A DNA stretch of 5,503 nt from the NCBI GenBank assembly GCA_002169685.1, contig NHJI01000071.1:11394-16896 (forward strand), in the 5' to 3' direction. Below are positions 1 to 5,503 of the stretch, piece by piece (within the stretch, counting starts at the first letter, position 1; each line of letters starts with the position of its first letter). This DNA comes from Rickettsiales bacterium TMED211. Its GTDB lineage: Bacteria; Pseudomonadota; Alphaproteobacteria; TMED127. The notes under the pieces were generated by a model. The model made no database searches and was not told the origin of the DNA. It was given only the letters and a program-made list of their open reading frames with translations. Both the position numbers and the translations under genes were made by a program.

Positions 1-1032
1 AACTGTCACCGAATCGCTATCTTCTTTTAATCTAATCTCAAGACCTCTTTTTGATTTTCCATACTTTAAACAATTATCCATAATATTTATGAAGACTTGC
101 TTTAGTTCATTATAATCTCCTGGAATTTTAAGGGATTTTTTTTTACTAAAAAATTTAATCATTTCCTTATTTATTTTATGAGATGATAGAGAAACTTGAA
201 TAGCATCATTCGTTAGTTCATTTACTTCAACTACTGTCTCAGGGGGGGTATATTCTATCCTTTCAATTCTTGTTAATGAAAGTAAGTCGCTTACTAGTGA
301 ACTAATTCTTGATGCTTCTGTATTAAGAGTTTTTAAAAATTTTTCTCTAATAGTTTTGTCATTTTTCCCGACCCCCAGAAGAGTTTCACAATAACCAACA
401 ATTGCTGCCACAGGTGTTTTTAATTCATGACTAACATTTGCAACAAACTCTGTCTGAAGATCTTGAATTTTTTTTTCAGAGGTTACATCATAAAGTCTTA
501 TAAAATTTAAACTTGTATCTCCTAAAAAACTCGAACCAGACACCCAAACATTGTAAACAGTTTCAACGGGATACATTAATCTTAAAATTGCTTTTTGAGA
601 TTTTTTTGTTTTCACAGATTCTTCAATGATTTCTCCTAAACCAGGGATTCTCAGAATGGAATTAATATTTTTTGTTCGCGCATCTTTTCCGACTAAATCA
701 ATTGCCTTAGCATTAAGCTCTACTATTTGATTAATTTCATCGACTATAAAAAGTGGATCGGGAAAAGATTTAAAAAATTTATCATAGAAAAGTATCTGTA
801 GTCTTTTTAAATTAAGCTTTTCTTGGTAATTTTTTACATGCGTATTAATATTATAGATTAACGGCTCGAACTGATGAAAGAAGAAATAATCTTTAGCAGA
901 TAACTGATCTTTAGACATTTTTTTTATGTCACGGTTTATTCTTTTAAAATCAATAAGAAATTTAATAACAATAATGACGGATATTAAAAGAATGAAAAAA
1001 ATTACATAAATAATCTCTTTATGAATATACAT
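1..1032 (-). CDS. phoR: PhoR-like membrane sensor histidine kinase, 3' end cut by window edge
   Basis: Seen: an open frame of 344 codons from an ATG at 1032, with an in-frame TAA six codons upstream, so this is the earliest ATG. There is one hydrophobic segment (about residues 7-27), a charged linker (about 29-80), a PAS-like domain (about 82-180, with FPDPLFIVDE at about 90-99), then a HisKA domain with phospho-acceptor His202 in VSHELKTPVAAIVGYCETLL. The HATPase N-box follows at 310-324 (ELKQVFINIMDNCLKY, Asn316 and Asn320). The G boxes lie beyond the window. Family knowledge: PhoR autophosphorylates and passes phosphate to PhoB, controlling phosphate-starvation genes with PstSCAB and PhoU. 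Family members are often about 430 residues, so roughly 90 are missing. No large periplasmic sensor domain is visible, which fits PhoR signalling through the Pst transporter and PhoU. The histidine-kinase call is near certain; PhoR rather than another PAS kinase is inferred from the ETLLG-type HisKA and overall layout, since the neighbouring pho/pst genes are not visible. Confidence 0.85.
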   Translation of the reverse strand, partial: MYIHKEIIYVIFFILLISVIIVIKFLIDFKRINRDIKKMSKDQLSAKDYFFFHQFEPLIYNINTHVKNYQEKLNLKRLQILFYDKFFKSFPDPLFIVDEINQIVELNAKAIDLVGKDARTKNINSILRIPGLGEIIEESVKTKKSQKAILRLMYPVETVYNVWVSGSSFLGDTSLNFIRLYDVTSEKKIQDLQTEFVANVSHELKTPVAAIVGYCETLLGVGKNDKTIREKFLKTLNTEASRISSLVSDLLSLTRIERIEYTPPETVVEVNELTNDAIQVSLSSHKINKEMIKFFSKKKSLKIPGDYNELKQVFINIMDNCLKYGKSKRGLEIRLKEDSDSVTV

Positions 1033-1080
1033 GAAAATGTTTAAATATTATTCTAAATCTATAACTAGTAGACTATAAAA
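1033..1080. promoter_or_regulatory. 48-base divergent intergenic region between the kinase gene and mutS
   Basis: The two genes point away from each other, so this stretch is expected to contain or overlap both promoters. It is almost entirely A and T. For the mutS direction, TATTAT at 1046-1051 resembles a -10 element and would give a leader of roughly 20 bases, but no convincing -35 box lies at the right distance. For the kinase direction, TAGAAT (1055 down to 1050) and TATAGT (1077 down to 1072) are -10-like. Neither start codon has a recognisable Shine-Dalgarno sequence. CTATAA occurs twice (1059-1064 and 1073-1078), which may be chance. The regulatory role follows from geometry; the individual elements are guesses. 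Confidence 0.4.
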
Positions 1081-3771
1081 ATGCAACTAAAACAACAAAG
1101 CCTTATTGATTTTTCAAAAAATAAAGAAAGTAAGAAAATAAATAAGATTACACCAATGATGTCACAGTACCTTGAAGTAAAGGATAGGCATAAAGAATAT
1201 CTTTTGTTTTATAGAATGGGAGACTTTTATGAGTTATTTTTTGATGATGCAAAAGTTGCTGCAAAAAATTTAGGAATTGCTCTAACCAAAAGAGGAAAAC
1301 TTAATGAAATTGATATTCCAATGTGTGGAGTTCCATACCATTCTGTTCAAAACTATCTTTCACGATTAATTAAACTTGGTTTTAAAATAGCAATAGCTGA
1401 ACAGTTAGATAGTTTGCCTGATGAAAAGATTAATTCAAAGAAAACTCCAAAAATATTTAGAAGAGATGTTGTTAGGATTATTACGCCTGGAACGATTCTT
1501 GAAGAATCATTGTTAGACGAAAAAAAATATAATTTTCTCACAAGTATTTTCTTAGATAAAGGAAAAGGTTCTATTGCTTGGATTGATATGACTACAGGTT
1601 TATTTAATTTGAAAAAATTAGACGAAGAGTTTGTAGAAAGAGATTTAAATGAACTGATTTATAAGATTGATCCTGGAGAAATTATTACCACAGAGAATAT
1701 TTTTAATGACCCTTTATTTAAAGAATATTTTATGGTTTGGGAAAATAAAGTAACCATTGTTCCATATACTTATTTTGATGAAAAAAATAATAATGAAAAA
1801 ATAAAACATTTTTTTAATTCATCAAATTTACAATCGTTAGGCGAAATAGATTCTTCAGGGATTAGTGCTTCTGGAGCTTTAATTGAGTATCTGAATTTAA
1901 CCCAGAAAAATAATATCCCTAATATTTCAAATTTGAATATTATTTCGGATAATGAGTTTCTAGAAGTTGATAAAATATCATCTCAGAGTCTTGAGATTTT
2001 TTCAAAAATAAATGGAGAAAAAAGTGGAAGTTTGATTGATGTGATTGATTGTACGGTAACTGCGGCGGGTGCAAGAATGTTGAAAGAACATTTAAAAAGT
2101 CCATTAATGAATGAGAAAAAAATAAATAAAAGATTAGACTATGTAGAACAATTTATCAAAGAACTTGAAATCGTAAATAAGATTCAGTTAACTCTTCACG
2201 GTTTGCCAGATGTTGAAAGGGCCCTATCAAGAATCAGTGCTAAAACAAGGAACCCTAGAGATATGATTATTGTGTCTAACTTTATAAATAAGAGCATTGA
2301 AATTTATTCTCTGATTAAAAATGTAGATAATAAGATTTTAAATAAACTAATAATTTCATTAGAAATAATGAAAGAATTAAAATTTCTAGAAGAAAAAATT
2401 TATAAGACACTTAACTCTACCCCACCCATTTCTTTTATTGATGGGGGAGTAATTAAAGATCAGTTTTCTAACGACCTTGATAATTATAGGAATATTAAGA
2501 ATATACATAAAAAAAAAATTGTTGATTTACAATCAACTTATTCAGAAGTTATTAATCTCAATAACTTAAAAATAAAATATAATAACTTCCATGGTTATTT
2601 TGTTGAGGTAAACAATAAGAACGCCTATAGATTAACTGAATGTAATGACGTTAATTTCTACTTAGTTCAGAATACATTGCACTCTTCGCGTTTTCAGACC
2701 GATGAACTAAAGAATACATCAATAGAAATTGACCAAGCAGAACTTAGAGCTATTGAACTTGAGAAAGAAATATATAATGACTTGTGTTCCGTTGTTTTAA
2801 AAAACTTTTCCATCTTAAGTAATGTTAGTGAGTCCATATCTTTTATCGATGTTATGAATAGTTACGCCTTTTTATCTGAAAAAAAAAACTATATTAGACC
2901 AACATTTTCTGAAAATAAAAAACTTGAAATAATTGAAGGTAGACATCCAGTTGTTGAAGAAAGTTTAATAAGATCAGGTGACCAATTTATACCAAATGAT
3001 TGTCATCTTGATGCACAGTACCAAACTTGGTTAATGACTGGTCCAAATATGGCGGGAAAAAGTACCTTTCTGAGGCAGACTGCGATTATTTGTATTATGA
3101 GTCAGATTGGGTGTTTTGTTCCAGCTAGAAAGGTTAACTTAAAAATTTTTGATAAGGTTTATACAAGAGTGGGTGCATCAGATGATTTATCAAAAGGGTT
3201 ATCAACCTTTATGACAGAAATGGTAGAAACCGCGAGGATCTTAAACGGTGCAACTGAGAACTCTTTAGTCATCTTAGATGAACTAGGGAGGGGAACCTCT
3301 AATACTGATGGACTCTCTTTAGCATGGTCAATATTGGAGTTTATAATTACGAACAAAAAGTGCATAACTTTTTTTGCCACACATTATAAAGAACTCACAG
3401 AAATAAAAAACAATCTAACAAATATTTGTTTGAAAACGATGCAAACTAAAGAATCAGGGGGTGAAATTATTTTTTTGTATAAAGTAATTGAAGGAGTTTC
3501 CGAAAGTTCTTTTGGTCTTCATGTTGCTAAATTAGCTGGTATTAAACCGTCAATTATTCAAAGAGCAAAGAAAGTATTATCTCAGTTAGAAAAAAGTGAA
3601 GGATTACCAAAAATAGAAGATATTGGAGGAAATATAAACAATGATGAAGAGATAGAAAATTATAATAAACTTTTAAATTTGATAAATAAAATTGAACCAG
3701 ATGATATTTCACCTAAAGAGGCACTACAAATGCTGTATAATCTAAAGAATAAAATATCTGATCGAATTTAA
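1081..3771 (+). CDS. mutS: DNA mismatch repair protein MutS, complete (896 aa)
   Basis: MutS binds base mismatches and small loops in DNA as a dimer and, with ATP, becomes a sliding clamp that recruits MutL. Seen, in order: mismatch-binding domain I (about 24-140) with the Phe-x-Glu reader in MGDFYELF (Phe49, Glu51); connector domain II (about 145-285); core/lever domain III (from about 290 to 620), interrupted by the clamp (about 470-560, HGYFVEV at 504-510); and ATPase domain V (about 625-810). The ATPase carries Walker A GPNMAGKST at 654-662 (Lys660), STFMTEM, Walker B LVILDE (Asp733, Glu734), GRGTSNTDG at 736-744, and ATHY with His768. The last 29 residues (868-896) match the C-terminal tetramerisation helix of MutS (SPKEALQMLYNLK). 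Length fits MutS1 (853 aa in E. coli, somewhat longer in alphaproteobacteria). The ATG at 1081 is preferred: later Met26/Met27 would leave almost nothing before domain I, though no ribosome-binding site separates these options. All catalytic residues are intact, so the protein is probably functional. glnD follows after 9 bases, suggesting one transcript. Confidence 0.98.
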   Translation: MQLKQQSLIDFSKNKESKKINKITPMMSQYLEVKDRHKEYLLFYRMGDFYELFFDDAKVAAKNLGIALTKRGKLNEIDIPMCGVPYHSVQNYLSRLIKLGFKIAIAEQLDSLPDEKINSKKTPKIFRRDVVRIITPGTILEESLLDEKKYNFLTSIFLDKGKGSIAWIDMTTGLFNLKKLDEEFVERDLNELIYKIDPGEIITTENIFNDPLFKEYFMVWENKVTIVPYTYFDEKNNNEKIKHFFNSSNLQSLGEIDSSGISASGALIEYLNLTQKNNIPNISNLNIISDNEFLEVDKISSQSLEIFSKINGEKSGSLIDVIDCTVTAAGARMLKEHLKSPLMNEKKINKRLDYVEQFIKELEIVNKIQLTLHGLPDVERALSRISAKTRNPRDMIIVSNFINKSIEIYSLIKNVDNKILNKLIISLEIMKELKFLEEKIYKTLNSTPPISFIDGGVIKDQFSNDLDNYRNIKNIHKKKIVDLQSTYSEVINLNNLKIKYNNFHGYFVEVNNKNAYRLTECNDVNFYLVQNTLHSSRFQTDELKNTSIEIDQAELRAIELEKEIYNDLCSVVLKNFSILSNVSESISFIDVMNSYAFLSEKKNYIRPTFSENKKLEIIEGRHPVVEESLIRSGDQFIPNDCHLDAQYQTWLMTGPNMAGKSTFLRQTAIICIMSQIGCFVPARKVNLKIFDKVYTRVGASDDLSKGLSTFMTEMVETARILNGATENSLVILDELGRGTSNTDGLSLAWSILEFIITNKKCITFFATHYKELTEIKNNLTNICLKTMQTKESGGEIIFLYKVIEGVSESSFGLHVAKLAGIKPSIIQRAKKVLSQLEKSEGLPKIEDIGGNINNDEEIENYNKLLNLINKIEPDDISPKEALQMLYNLKNKISDRI

Positions 3772-3773
3772 GG
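3770..3773 (+). promoter_or_regulatory. Shine-Dalgarno site deciding the TTG start of glnD
   Basis: AAGG overlaps the last two bases of the mutS TAA stop and lies 7 bases before the TTG at 3781, a normal spacing for a ribosome-binding site. It is the only purine-rich match near a possible glnD start. Because it overlaps the mutS stop, ribosomes ending mutS could re-initiate here, which would couple translation of the two genes; the coupling is inferred. Confidence 0.6.
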
Positions 3774-3780
3774 TAATTAT

Positions 3781-5503
3781 TTGATAATAGATAGTTTAGC
3801 AAAAGACTTAAAGATTGACAGGGACTCTTTTCTCAAAAAAAAGAGTATTATTAGATTAGAGTTTTTTGAATTAAATAATGGTTTAAGAACGTGTCAAAAA
3901 TTAACAAAGATCACAGACCAATTAATTAAATCAATATATAGAAAAATTTTATCTACTGATAAAATCTCTAATAGTGACTTAATAGTTTGCGCAATAGGTG
4001 GCTACGGTAGAGAGCATTTAGCCCCATTTTCAGACTTAGACTTGTTATTTGTTCCTTTTTCCAGAGAAAAAAAAGTTAATATAGCTATAAAGAAAGTTTT
4101 AAATATTTTATGGGACTTAGGTTTTAAAGTAGGACATGCTGTTAGAGATTTGGACGAAATCATCGAAACAGCAAAGAAAGATTTTGTGATACAAACATCA
4201 TTGCTCGATTGTAGGAGTATTTGTGGAAGCAATGAAAATTATAAAAAAGTTGAACAAACCATTGATTTTTTATTTGAAAATGAGGATAGAAATTTTTTTC
4301 TTAAGAATAAAATAAAAGAAAGAGAGGAGAGATTAGAAAAGAAAGATAGCAACTCTTATTTATTAGAACCAAATATCAAGGAATGCATGGGAGGTCTTCG
4401 AGACTTAAACCATCTGTTTTGGTTTTTTAAGAGATTTTACAAAAGTTCTAATTTAGATTTTCTAAATAAGATTAAAGTCATCTCTAACTTTGAAATGAAA
4501 AAACTAAAAAAATCTTTAGATTTTATAATAACTATTAGGTGCTATCTGCATTATTTAAGTGAGAGACCCAATGAAAGACTTACATTTGATCTTCAAAAGT
4601 CAATTGCAGAAAGTCTTAAATATAAAGAACGCGAATCAAATCTTAGTGTAGAAAGAATGATGAAACACTATTACTTGCAAATCAAGAATGTAAAGAACCT
4701 CGTTCAGAGCATACCTCAAGAAAAAGATTTCCATAAAACAGAAATATTTGAAAATAAAGAATTGCTAACATCAGGAGTCATTATTGAAAATAAAAAAATC
4801 TTGGTAAACAATGAAATAGAATTTAAAAGAATTCCAGAAAATTTTATCAATATATTTTTAGATATAACTAAATTTAAATATAAGTTACATCAAAATTCAT
4901 ATAGATTTTTATGCGAAGAAGTAACAAATCTAAAAAAAGATTTTCGTTTAAATTCATCAGTCAATAAAAGCTTTTTAGAATTACTTAAATCAGATACTAA
5001 TGATGAAGTCATAAATAATCTTAACGATTGTGGACTTTTAGTAAAAGTTATTCCGGAGTTTTCTAAAATTAATTTTCAATCTCAATTTGATCGGTATCAT
5101 CTTTATACAGTTGATGAACATACTTTAAGAGCTTTTAATTTATTTAAGAAAATTGATTCAGAAAAAAAACAGCCATTAGAATTTAATTTACCTAAATTAA
5201 TTGTCAGAGAAATCAAGAATAAAACGCCCTTATATTTTTCAATTTTATTACATGACATCGGAAAAGGGTATGGAGGGAATCATCAAGTAGTAGGAGGTGA
5301 TTTCGCGAGGAAAATCCTTAAATATTTTGAGATAAGCTCAAAAGATGTAGAAGAGATTATTTGGCTTATAGAAAACCATCTTATTTTTAGTGATTTTGCA
5401 TTACATAAAGACATAGAAGATAATTCTGTAATTAGAAATTTTATAAAAAAAATTTCCTCTTTAGTTAGGCTTAGGTCTCTCTACATTTTGACCATTGTAG
5501 ATA
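3781..5503 (+). CDS. glnD: Bifunctional [protein-PII] uridylyltransferase / uridylyl-removing enzyme GlnD, TTG start, 3' end cut by window edge
   Basis: GlnD reports nitrogen status: with low glutamine it uridylylates the PII proteins GlnB/GlnK, with high glutamine it removes UMP. Seen over 574 codons: the nucleotidyltransferase motif GGYGREHLAPFSDLDLLF (73-90, catalytic Asp85 and Asp87), LWDLGFKVGHAVR (110-122), EPNIKECMGGLRDL (196-209), and a helical linker with RLTFDLQ and VERMMKHYYL. The HD-type hydrolase domain follows, with His447 in YTVDEHTLRA, His491-Asp492 in LLHDIGKG, His501, His533 and Asp574 at the last full codon. The two C-terminal ACT domains that sense glutamine should lie beyond the edge; the family is usually 860-950 aa, so about 300 residues are missing. 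The start must be non-ATG: the mutS stop lies in the same frame three codons upstream, and the first in-frame ATG is codon 203, after the catalytic motif. TTG at 3781 has AAGG at proper spacing. The gene is probably co-transcribed with mutS. Both active sites look complete in the visible part. Confidence 0.95.
   Translation, partial: MIIDSLAKDLKIDRDSFLKKKSIIRLEFFELNNGLRTCQKLTKITDQLIKSIYRKILSTDKISNSDLIVCAIGGYGREHLAPFSDLDLLFVPFSREKKVNIAIKKVLNILWDLGFKVGHAVRDLDEIIETAKKDFVIQTSLLDCRSICGSNENYKKVEQTIDFLFENEDRNFFLKNKIKEREERLEKKDSNSYLLEPNIKECMGGLRDLNHLFWFFKRFYKSSNLDFLNKIKVISNFEMKKLKKSLDFIITIRCYLHYLSERPNERLTFDLQKSIAESLKYKERESNLSVERMMKHYYLQIKNVKNLVQSIPQEKDFHKTEIFENKELLTSGVIIENKKILVNNEIEFKRIPENFINIFLDITKFKYKLHQNSYRFLCEEVTNLKKDFRLNSSVNKSFLELLKSDTNDEVINNLNDCGLLVKVIPEFSKINFQSQFDRYHLYTVDEHTLRAFNLFKKIDSEKKQPLEFNLPKLIVREIKNKTPLYFSILLHDIGKGYGGNHQVVGGDFARKILKYFEISSKDVEEIIWLIENHLIFSDFALHKDIEDNSVIRNFIKKISSLVRLRSLYILTIVD

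Noticed and set aside
1074..1079. TATAAA just before the mutS ATG as a -10 element for mutS
   Set aside because: Transcription would begin inside mutS after the chosen ATG. It would work only if Met26 or Met27 were the true start, which would remove the N-terminal extension; not favoured.
1033..1080. Pho box (PhoB binding site) in front of the kinase gene
   Set aside because: No pair of CTGTCAT-like direct repeats is present; the CTATAA repeat does not match in sequence or spacing.
1353..1541. Minus-strand open frame of 62 codons inside mutS
   Set aside because: Fully antisense to the conserved N-terminal domain of mutS, with no recognisable motif; a shadow of the real gene.
3159..3380. Minus-strand open frame of 73 codons inside mutS
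   Set aside because: Antisense to the Walker B region of mutS, whose conservation explains the open frame.
3772..3780. Terminator between mutS and glnD
   Set aside because: Only 9 bases, no hairpin and no T-run after one; the genes are more likely on one transcript.
4002..4232. Minus-strand open frame of 76 codons inside glnD
   Set aside because: Antisense to the nucleotidyltransferase domain of glnD, with no independent coding signal.
5400..5503. Truncation or pseudogene state of glnD
   Set aside because: The frame is open to the last base and the HD motif is intact; the gene is cut only by the window edge.

Overview
The window is strongly AT-rich (about 30% GC by eye), densely coding, and holds three protein genes with only 48 and 9 bases between them. 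A-ending and T-ending codons dominate and arginine is mostly AGA/AGG. The proteins look proteobacterial and most like Alphaproteobacteria: mutS followed directly by glnD is an order I recall from that class, and the histidine kinase resembles alphaproteobacterial PhoR. Together this suggests a streamlined, probably marine or host-associated, alphaproteobacterium. The lineage is an inference; no rRNA or other taxonomic marker is present.

Layout. Bases 1-1032, minus strand: the N-terminal 344 codons of a PhoR-like sensor histidine kinase (membrane anchor, PAS, HisKA, start of HATPase), which runs off the left edge. Bases 1033-1080: a 48-base divergent intergenic region that must hold or overlap the starts of both transcription units unless a promoter lies inside a gene. 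Bases 1081-3771, plus strand: complete mutS (896 aa). Bases 3781-5503, plus strand: glnD, beginning at a TTG codon 9 bases after the mutS stop and cut by the right edge at codon 574, exactly at the last metal-ligand Asp of its HD domain. No tRNA, rRNA, insertion sequence, CRISPR array or clear terminator was seen.

The genes belong to three separate housekeeping or regulatory tasks: phosphate sensing (kinase), DNA mismatch repair (MutS), and nitrogen-status signalling by PII uridylylation (GlnD). mutS and glnD are very probably co-transcribed. I found no evidence of an undescribed multi-gene system. The points worth a second look are the non-ATG start of glnD, the presence of a PII-modifying enzyme in such an AT-rich genome, long homopolymer tracts inside mutS and the kinase gene, and the minimal divergent promoter region.
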